Shown here: positions 35,789 to 44,269 of the stretch, in pieces | Position numbering within the stretch: the stretch's first letter is position 1 | Layout of the letters: each line of letters starts with the position of its first letter | From: Jannaschia formosa | GTDB lineage: Bacteria > Pseudomonadota > Alphaproteobacteria > Rhodobacterales > Rhodobacteraceae | Direction of reading: 5' to 3' | Assembly (NCBI RefSeq): GCF_003340555.1 | Contig: NZ_QPLJ01000022.1 | Span: 1-64,000 of the forward strand | DNA length: 64,000 bases | Notes under the pieces: model-generated | Seen by the model: only the letters and a program-made list of their open reading frames with translations | The model's database searches: none | Told to the model about the DNA's origin: nothing | Program-made: the position numbers and the translations under genes

Positions 35789-36985
35789 ATGAGAATGCTC
35801 GATCAGAACTTGCTTCGCGACCTTGCCGGACACGACGCATCCCTGTGCCTCAGCCTCTATCTCGAGGTTGCGGCCGGCGGAGGCGAGCACGACCATGTCC
35901 GGATCGCGCTCAAGAAGGCGAAGTCCGAAGCCGCGGCGAAGCTCGGCGCTGCGTCGAGTGACGACGCGGCCTTCGCTTCGGTGCGGGACCGGCTTGACGC
36001 CCTCGACTACGAGGATCTGGTCGGCGGGCACGACCGCCGCGTCGCGATCTTCATCGCGCCCGGGATGACCGAAGTGGTCGACGCTCGCTTCGACGAACTG
36101 GGTGTCCATCTGGGAACGCGCTTCCGGCTCTCGCCGCTCCTTGGGGATCTCGAACGCATTCCCGATCATGCAGTCCTGGTCGCCAGCCAGGAGGAGGCGC
36201 ATCTCTACACGGCTTCAGCAGGAACATTCGCACGGCAGAAGGTCGAGGACATGCCGGCCTCGCTGTCCGAAATCAGCAGGTTCACGGACCAGCAGGAAAA
36301 GGGCAACATCCACGGCCGCGAGGATTCGGGCCTGCCCGGCACCTACAGAGGCGCGCAGGCGACCTCGGGCGGCGCCTCCGGACCGGAAGGCGTGCCGCAT
36401 CACAGCATGGGCGGCCACGACTGGCGCGAGGACAAGGAAGAGGATCTGCGGCAGTATGCGAACCTGCTCGTCAACGCGGTCGGGCACCACCTGAGCGGCA
36501 CGAATCTGCCCCTTGTCATCGTGGCTGACGAACGTCTCAACGGCATGATCCGGGAGAATTGTGAGTATCCCTTCCTCGCCCCGGAGGGCGTCCTCGTCCA
36601 TCCCAGGGAGCTTGAGGAGGACGGGATCCGTGAAAGGGCCGCCCGTTGCCTTCGCGGCGATATCGACGCGGCGCGGGCGGAAGCCTGGGACAAGGTCGCG
36701 ATGTCGCTCGGCCGCGACGACCATGAGGCAAGCACGGATCCTTCGGATGTCGCGACCGCCGCAGCCGCCGGTCGCGTCGCCCATCTCTTCGTGCGCGCCG
36801 GGGCAAGCGTGCCAGGACGCATCGACGAAACGACGTTCGCTGCCGAACAGGATGAAAGTGGTCCGGAGGATCTGGTTGACCGGGCGATCAGCGACACGAT
36901 GCGAAACGGTGGCGCTGTGTTCTCTCTGGGCGACTATGGTGGAGAGGACATCGTTACCGCAGCCGCCTATCGCTACCCGGCATAG
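35789..36985 (+). CDS. baeRF-family (Balon/aeRF1-like) putative ribosome-hibernation protein
   Basis: 398 residues; ATG at 35789 follows a GAGG. Resembles the bacterial archaeo-eukaryotic release-factor families: N-terminal domain about 1-130, a linker with glycine- and histidine-rich stretch (about 175-215, SGGASGPEGVPHHSMGGHDW), then an eRF1-like middle/C-terminal part (VADERLNGMIRENCEYPFLA). The family is homologous to aeRF1 and Pelota; one member, Balon, binds the ribosomal A site in stress. The GGQ of true release factors is not seen, as in Balon. Assignment by family resemblance only. Confidence 0.72.
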   Translation: MRMLDQNLLRDLAGHDASLCLSLYLEVAAGGGEHDHVRIALKKAKSEAAAKLGAASSDDAAFASVRDRLDALDYEDLVGGHDRRVAIFIAPGMTEVVDARFDELGVHLGTRFRLSPLLGDLERIPDHAVLVASQEEAHLYTASAGTFARQKVEDMPASLSEISRFTDQQEKGNIHGREDSGLPGTYRGAQATSGGASGPEGVPHHSMGGHDWREDKEEDLRQYANLLVNAVGHHLSGTNLPLVIVADERLNGMIRENCEYPFLAPEGVLVHPRELEEDGIRERAARCLRGDIDAARAEAWDKVAMSLGRDDHEASTDPSDVATAAAAGRVAHLFVRAGASVPGRIDETTFAAEQDESGPEDLVDRAISDTMRNGGAVFSLGDYGGEDIVTAAAYRYPA

Positions 36986-37648
36986 GCGAGCCGGTCGATA
37001 GGAGCCTTGTTGCGCGAATTGGCTGACGGTCGGTTTCGCCTTTGCCCGGTTCGCTTTGGCCGATGGGCTGCGTGACGGGGATTCCGAGAGCTGTGAAGCG
37101 GGTGAGGATGGGAGCGCGGACCTGGAGCCCGGCGGTCCGGCGGTTGAACCCGCGCGCGGTGAGGACCGAGTGCTGGCACCGGTGCACGTCGGCGAACTTG
37201 CGCCGGACCTTGGCAAGCACGCGACTTCGCGCCGCGATAGTGCTCCTCGACCCCCGCGTAGCCGTCGGCGTGCATGCAGCCCTCGGAGCTGCCAGATGCC
37301 GCGCCGGGCGGGCGCCCTTGCGGTCCTCCGAGAAGCGGTAGGGCGCCGCGGGCGATGCCCCCGCCCACGCGGCCGCTCGTTGCGCAAATGGGCCCACAGC
37401 CGCGCCATCGGCGTCCTGCCGGTGAGGGGCGCTAGCCTGCGGCCCCGGGCTATCGTCCGCATGGATCGCATGGCCCGCCACCCGCCACTCCGACCGCAAG
37501 ACCGCCGAGTTCCGGGGTCGCGTCGCCATCCTCAACAGCTTCACCGCCCTCGGTATCCCCGTCCCGCAGCCCGCCCTCTGACCCCAAAAGGAGAAACAGG
37601 AAGTCAGGCCGTCGGATGCTTCGTGCAACGAGGCCCCGAGAGTCCGCT
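36986..37648. mobile_element. Composite of decayed insertion-sequence fragments (IS66 and IS5 types)
   Basis: No intact gene. Three fragments are seen. (1) Minus strand, 37173-37405: IS66 transposase pieces in shifting frames: WAHLRNERPRG, RFSEDRKGARP, GCMHADGYAGVEEHY and KVRRKFADVH. (2) Minus strand, about 37050-37178: an IS5-family transposase C-terminus, with RFTALGIPVTQP. (3) Plus strand, 37496-37582: a second IS5-like C-terminus, AILNSFTALGIPVPQP, then a stop. The two IS5 tails make an inverted repeat (arms 37065-37111 and 37526-37572) around the IS66 piece. Interpretation: nested insertions followed by decay. Confidence 0.75.
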
Positions 37649-38077
37649 TCAGGCGACTTTCACCAGCTCCAATGCAAAAGTCAGATCCTGGCCCGCCAGT
37701 GGGTGGTTGGCATCAAGGGTCACATGGGCCTCCGTCACCTCTGCCACCGTCACCGGCATCGTCTGGCCGTCGGGGGTCTGCACCTGCAGCTGCGTACCGA
37801 GATCAAGCGGGATGTGGTCGGGCACTGCCTCGCGCGGGACTTGTTGTATCGCCTCGTCACGGCGCGCTCCGTAGGCATCGGCGGCGGGGATGGTCACGGT
37901 CTTGCTGTCGCCTTCGGCCATGCCGTCGACGGCCGCCTCAAGGCCCGGGATGATCTGGCCCGCGCCCATCTCGAAGGTCAGGGGATCGCGCCCCTCAGAG
38001 GTGTCGAAGGTGGTGCCATCGGCCAGGGTGCCGGTGTAATGCAATGACACTGTGGTTCCGGCTGTTGCCTGAGTCAT
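37649..38077 (-). CDS. FKBP-type peptidyl-prolyl isomerase, SlyD-like
   Basis: 142 residues. FKBP parts: LHYTGTLADGTTFDTSEGRD (about 13-32) and FEMGAGQIIPGLEAAVDGM, followed by an insert-in-flap segment (VPREAVPDHIPLDLGTQL) as in SlyD, and ANHPLAGQDLTFALELV at the end. The histidine-rich metal-binding tail of E. coli SlyD is missing, as in many short SlyD relatives. Isomerase/chaperone activity expected in the cytoplasm. An isolated, conserved gene between two blocks of insertion-sequence debris. Confidence 0.92.
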   Translation of the reverse strand: MTQATAGTTVSLHYTGTLADGTTFDTSEGRDPLTFEMGAGQIIPGLEAAVDGMAEGDSKTVTIPAADAYGARRDEAIQQVPREAVPDHIPLDLGTQLQVQTPDGQTMPVTVAEVTEAHVTLDANHPLAGQDLTFALELVKVA

Positions 38078-38336
38078 GGTATATCCTTGATGTCGGGAAG
38101 GTGGGTTCTGCGGCGAGGGTGTGTCAGCCGCGGCTCAACGGGTATTTAGTCCAACCGACCCGGAAATGAAACCTGTGCGGCGAGAATTGTCCCGGCCCGT
38201 GCGACAGCCTTGTCGCGCAAACCTTCCTGGAATTCGGCTGACGGCTCCAGCGAGACAGCTGGTCTGCGTGTCCGGGCCTGCACCGGCGCGCTACCGCACT
38301 AAGGACTGGTCCGCCCAAGAACACCGCGTCGCGTTA

Positions 38337-38790
38337 TCGTGGCTCTCTGACGGTCCGATTTGATCCGGGGATGGTCTGATACGCGGTCCCCTCGGGCAGG
38401 CGAGGAAGGCAGCAGGACTTCGCGGACGCGGCGATCAAGGCCTCCCTGACCACAGCCCGGCAGGGCATCATGCAGTGATGTCTCGAAAGGGATCAAGGTC
38501 CTGTTCGGCCTGCCGCTCCGGCAGGCGACGGGCTTGGTCGCGAGCCTGCTGGGGCTGGCAGCGCTGGACTGCCCGGTGCTGGACTCTCGACGCCGTACCG
38601 ACGCCGGAAGACGCTCGCCATGCAGCTGTTCTACCGGGGCTCGGGCCGCCCGTTGCACCGGCTCGGAGATAGCACGGGCATCAAGGTCGGCGTCGAAGGC
38701 AAATGGCTTCCGCGCAAGCGCGGCGGCGCTCATCGCCTACAACATGACCCGCCTGCGATGGCTCATCGGCCGAGCCGCGTCCGGCTGACG
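38337..38790 (+). pseudogene. IS5-family transposase N-terminal remnant
   Basis: Plus strand. GSLTVRFDPGMV, then an in-frame TGA where family members have Trp, then YAVPSGRRGRQQDFADAAIK in the same frame; after an insertion the frame resumes with IKVLFGLPLRQATG and LVASLLGLAALDCPVLD. These match the start of IS5-family transposases (which read WFDPEM, FSDAAIQTCLTMK, VLFGMALRQTTGFVESLL). A premature stop and an extra insert show decay. The C-terminal half is missing; the two C-terminal fragments near 37.1 and 37.5 kb may be its relatives. Confidence 0.7.
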
Positions 38791-38864
38791 GGCATCACGC
38801 ATCGAATCCGCGGTCAGACCCGCCAGCCCGGTACGGAACCACCCCAGCCTACGCATTCCTCATC

Positions 38865-39080
38865 CAATACACTCATCGCAAAGCGGAAATGCGGGGTTCT
38901 CGGAGCTGTGCAGCTTGTGTGGCGCATGGATCCGGTCGTGCACATCGTCCCGCTTGCGCCACTTCCACACCGTCTGCTCGGAGACCCCGTAGAGCGCTCC
39001 GCCACCTCCCACGGCGGGTCCGTGCTAGCCTGGATCGCGCCCCGGATCTTCGGCGTCGTCGTCGTCGCGTGCTTGTACAA
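38865..39080 (-). pseudogene. IS481-family transposase N-terminal remnant
   Basis: Minus strand. TTTTPKIRGAIQASTDPPWE then, after a frameshift near 39000, YGVSEQTVWKWRKRDDVHDR and HAPHKLHSSENPAFPL. These match the helix-turn-helix start of IS481-family transposases. No catalytic DDE domain is seen, so it is a dead fragment. Confidence 0.7.
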
Positions 39081-39230
39081 GGAGATCAGCGTGCTCCAGC
39101 CCCGTCCTGAACCTCAAGCAGGATCAATTTTGCCATGAACGGGGCAGACCGACGAGGGTCTGTAGGATCCTGCGGGGTGGACAGGTAGCGTCACCTGGAC
39201 GCACGATATCCCCGCCATCAATTTTCCCTG

Positions 39231-39245
39231 TAAGGAGGTCGTTTC
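39231..39245 (+). promoter_or_regulatory. Strong ribosome-binding site of the RTX gene
   Basis: AAGGAGG lies 8 bases before the ATG at 39246, a near-perfect match to the anti-Shine-Dalgarno sequence. It fixes the start of the large secreted protein. Confidence 0.7.
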
Positions 39246-42137
39246 ATGCCCACCCTCACCCTTTCCAACGCCGAGTTCATCGAAGGCAATTCCGGCTTCA
39301 GCCGCGTCACCTTTCGCGCCACGCTGGACGAAGCGCCGAACGTGCCTGCGACCTTCCGCTGGTTCACCCAGGAAGACAGCGCCACCGCAGGCGATTTCGA
39401 CGCCGCCAGCGGAACGGTCACCTTCCAGGCCGGGGTGGTCGAGCAGGACATCACGATCATCCTGCGCAGCGACGGCGTGGTGGAGGGGAACGAGAGCTTC
39501 CAGATCGTCGCCTATGATCCGCGGGGGCTCGACTTCCCGCAGCAGGCCGCGGCGATGGTCGCAACCGGCACGATCCTCGACGACGACGACGGCATTCCCG
39601 ACCAGCCCGCCGCCGATGCCGGCGACGCGCGGCTGATCTTCGGGCCCGAGGCCGAAGGCGGGCCGTTCCCGACGATGACCGCCCACGAGACAAGCGTCAT
39701 CGAGGGCAACGGGGGCTTCAAGCGGCAATTCGTGCTGGTCACGCTGGACCGGCCGGCGACCACCGCGGCCAGCGTCGACTACTACACCGCGCAGGGCACG
39801 GCCGCGAATTCGCAGGGCGATTTCGACGGGGCCTCCGGCACCGTAAATTTCGTCGCGGGCCAGCGGTCGGCCGCCCTGCAGATCGTCACTCGCACCGACG
39901 TGCTGCCGGAGGAGGACGAAACCTTCGGCCTCATCTTCCACAACCCGCGCAGCCTGACCATCGCCGAGGGCGGGCAGGCGCTGTCCGCCGGGCTGGAGCT
40001 GGTCGACGACGACAGCGGCCGGTCCGACCTGGGCTCCGGCATCGGCGACGCGGGCACGCCGATCTTCGGGCCCGAGAAGGTCGACAGCCTGCCCACCGTC
40101 CGGATCGAGGGCGCCGACGTGATCGAGGGCGACGGCGGCTTCCAGCGCGTCTCGCTGCTGGTCACGCTGGACGAGGCGACGACCGCCCCGATCTCGTTCG
40201 ATTACGCGACCCAGGACCTGACGGCGAGCGTCGCCAACGGCGATTACGACCGGGCATTCGGTACGGTCACGCTCACCGCGGGCCAGCAGAGCGCGCGGAT
40301 CGAGTTCATCGTCCGCGGCGACCAGGCGATCGAGGGCGACGAGGCTTTCCAGGTCCTCTTTAGCGGCATCGACGACGCGCGCTTCGAGGGCGGGGCCGCG
40401 GCGCTGGAGACCGAGATCGGCATCCTCGGCGACGATTCCGGCCCCGTCTCGCGCTCGGCCGGGCCGACCGGCCCGGCGAGCGCCATCGAGTCGCCGGTCT
40501 CGACCGCGCCCATCGTCCCGGTCGTGCAGGTCCATGACGCCACGATGATCGAGGGCGATCGCGGCTTCGTGACGATGCAGTTCCTGGTCACGCTCGACCG
40601 TCCCGCGCCGGCGCCGGTGACCTTCGACTACGTGACGCTGGACGGCTCGGCCAGCCGCAACGAGGATTTCGATCTGGGCACGCGGTCCGTCACCATCGCC
40701 GCGGGCGAGCAGAGCGGGGTGATCTCGGTGAACCTCCGCTCCGACACCGCGCGCGAGGACGACGAGAGCTTCGACCTCTTCGTCTACAACGCCCGGAACG
40801 CCAACTTCGCCGGCAACACCATCGGCCAGGTCGCGCGCGGCACCCTGCTCGACAACGACAGGGGCGAGGTCAGCGACGAGGCCGGGCGTGGCAAGCCCGC
40901 CCCCGGCGTGCTGGGGCCCGAGCCGGACGACGACTTCGTGCGGATCGCGCCGGTCGCGATCTCGATGCGGGAGTTCGACAGCGGCAGCCAGACCTATTCG
41001 GTCCCGGTCCTGTTGTCGGAGCCTGCGCGCAGCGACGTCTCGCTGGCCTGGCGGACGGTCTCGACCGAGTCGGCGACCGCGGGCGAGGACTACCAGGACC
41101 AGAACGGCACGCTGACCATCCGCGCCGGGTCCGGCGCGGGGCTGATCTCGGTCCGGGTCTTCGGGGACACCGACATCGAGGGCGACGAGACCTTCGCGCT
41201 GGAGATCAGCCAGGTCTCGGGCGCGGTGCTCGCGAATGGTGAGAACTCCCTGCGCACAGTGTTGCGCATCGCGGGCGACGACGGCGGGGGGACGCCGCCG
41301 ACCAACCCCGATTTCGAACTCTCGCTCGGCGCCTCGAACGAGAATGACCGCCTGCTCGGCTCGGGCGCAAGCGACGTGATCTCGGCCGGGGGCGGGAGGG
41401 ACACCGTCGACGGGCTGGCCGGGGACGACCTGATCAACGGCGACGGAGGCAACGACATCCTGCGCGGCAACGACGGCGACGACACGCTGGCGGGCGGCTC
41501 GGGTGACGACACGCTTCAGGGTGGCGCGGGCAACGACGAGCTTGTCGGCGGCGCCGGCTCGGATCGGATGGAAGGCGGGCTCGGCAACGACACCTACTCC
41601 GTCGACGACCGTGGCGACGTGATCCGCGACAGCGGCGGCACCGACAGCGTGCGGACGACCGTCAACTTCAACATCCGCAACACCGGCGTCGAGGAGGTGG
41701 CCGCGCAAGGGACCGGAGACATCCGCATCGTCGGCGACCGGACGGACACGCGCATCGTCGGCAACGACGGCGACAACATCCTGGTCGGCGGCGGCGGCGA
41801 GGACACTCTGACCGGCGGCGCCGGGGCGGACAGCTTCGCCTTCCTGCGCGGGACCGGCCCGTCGAACGCGACGATCACCGACTTCGGTCCGGGGGACAAG
41901 CTGGCGCTGGACGACCAGTTCTTCGGGATGGGCAACGGCCGCATCCTCCCGCGGGAGCTGTCGCGCGCCGAGGTGCGGGAGCTGCTGCGCGAGGGGCTGG
42001 CCGACTTCAACACGCGGACGCTGGAGCTGTCGGTCGACACCGACGGGCCGGGCGGCGATGGCGGACTGGAGGTCATCGCGACCTTCACCCGCGCCAGCGT
42101 GCGGGAGCTGGGCGTCGACGATGTGCTGATCTTCTGA
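39246..42137 (+). CDS. Calx-beta/RTX (haemolysin-type) calcium-binding protein, probable type I secretion substrate
   Basis: 963 residues, very acidic, no cysteines noticed, no N-terminal signal. Five Calx-beta domains (about 1-115, 135-255, 275-400, 425-545, 565-690), each with IEGNSGF/IEGDGGF-like entry and a closing DDD/DND acidic turn. Linkers between several repeats end in FGPE, FGPE and LGPE. Then an RTX block (about 705-800) of nonapeptides (GGSGDDTLQ, GGAGNDELV, GGAGSDRME) and a C-terminal domain with DFGPGDKLALDD and a short hydrophobic end. Export by a type I system with a C-terminal signal is expected; no transporter genes are in the window. Likely a cell-surface or matrix adhesin. 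Confidence 0.9.
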   Translation: MPTLTLSNAEFIEGNSGFSRVTFRATLDEAPNVPATFRWFTQEDSATAGDFDAASGTVTFQAGVVEQDITIILRSDGVVEGNESFQIVAYDPRGLDFPQQAAAMVATGTILDDDDGIPDQPAADAGDARLIFGPEAEGGPFPTMTAHETSVIEGNGGFKRQFVLVTLDRPATTAASVDYYTAQGTAANSQGDFDGASGTVNFVAGQRSAALQIVTRTDVLPEEDETFGLIFHNPRSLTIAEGGQALSAGLELVDDDSGRSDLGSGIGDAGTPIFGPEKVDSLPTVRIEGADVIEGDGGFQRVSLLVTLDEATTAPISFDYATQDLTASVANGDYDRAFGTVTLTAGQQSARIEFIVRGDQAIEGDEAFQVLFSGIDDARFEGGAAALETEIGILGDDSGPVSRSAGPTGPASAIESPVSTAPIVPVVQVHDATMIEGDRGFVTMQFLVTLDRPAPAPVTFDYVTLDGSASRNEDFDLGTRSVTIAAGEQSGVISVNLRSDTAREDDESFDLFVYNARNANFAGNTIGQVARGTLLDNDRGEVSDEAGRGKPAPGVLGPEPDDDFVRIAPVAISMREFDSGSQTYSVPVLLSEPARSDVSLAWRTVSTESATAGEDYQDQNGTLTIRAGSGAGLISVRVFGDTDIEGDETFALEISQVSGAVLANGENSLRTVLRIAGDDGGGTPPTNPDFELSLGASNENDRLLGSGASDVISAGGGRDTVDGLAGDDLINGDGGNDILRGNDGDDTLAGGSGDDTLQGGAGNDELVGGAGSDRMEGGLGNDTYSVDDRGDVIRDSGGTDSVRTTVNFNIRNTGVEEVAAQGTGDIRIVGDRTDTRIVGNDGDNILVGGGGEDTLTGGAGADSFAFLRGTGPSNATITDFGPGDKLALDDQFFGMGNGRILPRELSRAEVRELLREGLADFNTRTLELSVDTDGPGGDGGLEVIATFTRASVRELGVDDVLIF

Positions 42138-42173
42138 GCCGCGGTGGCGGCGCGTTGACGGCGCGCCGCGGCT
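42137..42173 (+). terminator. Hairpin after the RTX gene
   Basis: AGCCGCGG (42137-42144) pairs with CCGCGGCT (42166-42173) across 21 bases; inner GGCGCG/CGCGCC can extend it. Immediately follows the stop codon. No T-run. Confidence 0.5.
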
Positions 42174-42189
42174 GACGCAGAGGAGCGCG

Positions 42190-42714
42190 GTGACCGGGCC
42201 GCTCTATATCCTGCGCCATGGCGAGACGCTCTGGAACCGCGAGGGGCGGATGCAGGGCCTCCGCGACAGCGCGCTGACCGCGCTGGGTCGCGTCCAGGCG
42301 GCGCGGCAGGGCGCGATCCTGCGCCGGGCGGGGGTGGCCGCGCCCGCCTTCTCGAGCCCCCTGGGCCGCGCCCGCCGGTCGGCGGCGCTGGCCGGGCTGC
42401 ACGCCGCGGTCGATCCGGACCTTGCCGAGATCGGCATGGGCGCGGGCGTGGGGCTGCCGCGCCCCGCGCAGGCGCCGCCCGGCGTGCTTTGGAAGTTCGA
42501 CTGCCCCGGAGCCGAGAGCCAGGCTGCCCTGATCGCCCGGCTCGACCGGCTGCGGGCGCGGCGGGGGCCGGCGGTCCTTGTCACCCACGGCGTCGTCGTC
42601 ATCGGCCTGCGCGCGATGGCGCGGGGTCTGCCGCCCGAGGCCTGGGACCGGCTCGACGACCCGCAGGGCGTGGTGATCGTTCTTGACGACGGTGGCGAGA
42701 GGATCCTGCGGTAG
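42190..42714 (+). CDS. Histidine-phosphatase-family (phosphoglycerate-mutase-like) protein
   Basis: 174 residues; GTG start just after GAGCGCG. LYILRHGETLWNREGRMQG (about 5-23) holds the catalytic RHG histidine, SPLGRARRSAALAG the second arginine, and LVTHGVVVIGLRAMARG the second histidine. It lacks the longer parts of cofactor-dependent phosphoglycerate mutase, so it is probably a small broad or specific phosphatase (CobC/GpmB group). Substrate unknown. Confidence 0.87.
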   Translation: MTGPLYILRHGETLWNREGRMQGLRDSALTALGRVQAARQGAILRRAGVAAPAFSSPLGRARRSAALAGLHAAVDPDLAEIGMGAGVGLPRPAQAPPGVLWKFDCPGAESQAALIARLDRLRARRGPAVLVTHGVVVIGLRAMARGLPPEAWDRLDDPQGVVIVLDDGGERILR

Positions 42715-43080
42715 CCTCGGGAATCGGGCCGGCAGGCTCCGATCGGCGAGGCTCATGCCTGTCGCGTCGGAGCGGGAGGGCGGTCGCTGTTCTACATCAG
42801 CCTGAACGCCAAGCGTCACGCGATCAGCCGCGACCCCTCGCTCCGGGAGCGCGAGGTGCTGGGTGGGATCGCGACAGGCCAGTCGCACGGCGTCATCGCC
42901 CAGATCCCCGGCCTCTCGCCGCAGACGGTCGACACGATCATAGGGCGCAACGTCAACAAGCTGGAGGAGACGGAGCGGACCACGGCGGCGCTGCGGGGGG
43001 CCGGTCCCTCCGGACCCGGCCGTGATCGCCGTCCGGCCCGATCCCTCGCCATTCTTGCGGGTGCGCCGAACCTGCGCTAG
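42715..43080 (+). pseudogene. LuxR-type helix-turn-helix fragment without a clear start
   Basis: An open plus-strand frame reads LREREVLGGIATGQSHGVIA then IPGLSPQTVDTIIGRNVNKL, a good match to the LuxR/GerE DNA-binding helices (REREVL, LSPQTV, recognition helix). Upstream residues (SLFYISLNAKRHAIS) do not form a known sensor domain, and no in-frame ATG with a ribosome-binding site is found before GTG at 42856. Downstream part is arginine/proline-rich. Probably a truncated regulator; a non-canonical start cannot be excluded. Confidence 0.55.
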
Positions 43081-43093
43081 GGGCCGGAACCGG

Positions 43094-43169
43094 GGGTGGT
43101 TAGCTCAGCTGGTAGAGCGTCTCGCTTACACCGAGAATGTCGGGGGTTCGAGCCCCTCACCACCCACCA
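43094..43169 (+). tRNA. tRNA-Val (TAC anticodon)
   Basis: Acceptor GGGTGGT pairs with ACCACCC; D-arm TAGCTCAGCTGGTAGAGC, anticodon loop CTTACAC (anticodon TAC), T-arm with GGTTCGAGCCC, encoded CCA at the end. 76 bases. The convergent VPLPA-CTERM gene stops 6 bases after the tRNA. Confidence 0.95.
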
Positions 43170-43174
43170 CGCCG

Positions 43175-44071
43175 TCAGCCGCGACGGCGGCGCAGGCCTG
43201 CCAGCCCGGCGATCGCACCCAGCAGCAGCAACGCGCCGGCCGGCAGCGGCACCGGGAAGGGCGCACCGAAACTGCCCGGATCCTCCGCCGACAGGAAGAA
43301 GCCGCCCAGATCCGGGCCGCCGGTCGTGGTCAGGCGGAAGCCGCCGACCCTGGCTCCGGCGCCGAGACCCCAGCCGGACAGGTCGAAGCCGCCGACGAAC
43401 ATCGCCTGCGCGGTCGAGATCTCGACGGTGTTCACGCTGAAGCCGCTATTGGCGAAACTGCCGCTGTTGATCGTCAGGGCGGAGCTGTAGATCGGGCTCT
43501 TGGCGGTGCCGCCGATCATCAGCTCGATGTCGAAGACGTCGTTGCCGCCACGTTCGAAGAAGACGAGGTCGGGCAGGCTGTCCCCGCCGATGTCGTCATA
43601 GGCCAGCGTGTTCTCGAAGGTCATCTCGAACTGCATCAGCGCCTGGCCCTCGCCGTCGGTCATCTCGCTGAGGCTGCGCGAGTTGAACGCGTTGAGCAGC
43701 GTGGCGTCCTGGATCGCCGGGTCCGTCGTCTCCTGGTTGGCCGTGGGGAAGCCGGCCTTGGCGAAGGGCGTGCCGTTGCCGTCGGCGGCCGTGTCGGTGT
43801 CGCCCCACTCGGCGTTGATCTGGGACCGGCCCTGCGTGACGGTGAAGGTCCGCGCGACGCTAAACGAGCCGAGCGTCCCGTCATAGACCGTCGTCCCGAA
43901 GGTCAGGCTGTCGAGCAGCACGTCGTCGGTATAGACGGGACCGGTCGGGTCGGTGGAGCCTGCGGGCACCGATACAGTGACCGCGCTCGGCAGGACCGTC
44001 GCCGCGACGGCGGGGCCAGACAGAAGGGTCGTCGCGAGGGCGAGCGTGGTGAGGGTATGGCGAGGCGTCAT
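43175..44071 (-). CDS. VPLPA-CTERM-sorted exported protein
   Basis: 298 residues. N-terminal signal peptide (TLTTLALATTLLSGPAVAA). C-terminal sorting signal of the VPLPA-CTERM type: VPLPAGALLLLGAIAGLAGL followed by basic RRRRG, the target of exosortase/archaeosortase-type enzymes. The middle is a beta-rich domain (FSVARTFTVTQGRSQINAEW; DLVFFERGGNDVFDIELMIG) with an aspartate-rich region, plausible calcium binding. Function after sorting to the outer surface is unknown. Upstream bases 44072-44269 are A/T-rich near GGTTAATG. Confidence 0.85.
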   Translation of the reverse strand: MTPRHTLTTLALATTLLSGPAVAATVLPSAVTVSVPAGSTDPTGPVYTDDVLLDSLTFGTTVYDGTLGSFSVARTFTVTQGRSQINAEWGDTDTAADGNGTPFAKAGFPTANQETTDPAIQDATLLNAFNSRSLSEMTDGEGQALMQFEMTFENTLAYDDIGGDSLPDLVFFERGGNDVFDIELMIGGTAKSPIYSSALTINSGSFANSGFSVNTVEISTAQAMFVGGFDLSGWGLGAGARVGGFRLTTTGGPDLGGFFLSAEDPGSFGAPFPVPLPAGALLLLGAIAGLAGLRRRRG

Positions 44072-44269
44072 GCGGTACTCCGGTCCAAACGGGTCCTGCG
44101 CGGGGCCGTGGCGACCGGATCGCCCGGTCGGAAGCCCTCGCGCGGGACCGAAATGGTTAATGTCGTCGGAGCGAGTGTTAACTTTTGATTAGGGCAGATT
44201 GAAGACGGCTTCGTGAAGATCCTCTTCGGCGTGACCTGTCCGGCACGATCCCGGGCCATCGGGCCGCAT

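Larger units (their letters stand above)
38078..39245. other. Long non-coding stretch of 1168 bases with insertion-sequence debris
   Basis: Contains the IS5 fragment at 38337-38790 and the IS481 fragment at 38865-39080, described separately. The rest (38078-38336 and about 39085-39245) shows no gene; the last bases carry the ribosome-binding site and probably the promoter of the Calx-beta/RTX gene. Confidence 0.5.

Noticed and set aside
39114-41708. Minus-strand open frame of over 860 codons across the Calx-beta/RTX gene
   Set aside because: Shadow of the repeat-rich gene; it reads as alternating arginine, glycine and aspartate without a family, while the plus strand has a perfect ribosome-binding site and RTX repeats.
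42856-43080. A full LuxR regulator starting at GTG 42856
   Set aside because: The frame holds only the DNA-binding helices plus low-complexity sequence, so it is listed as a fragment rather than a gene.
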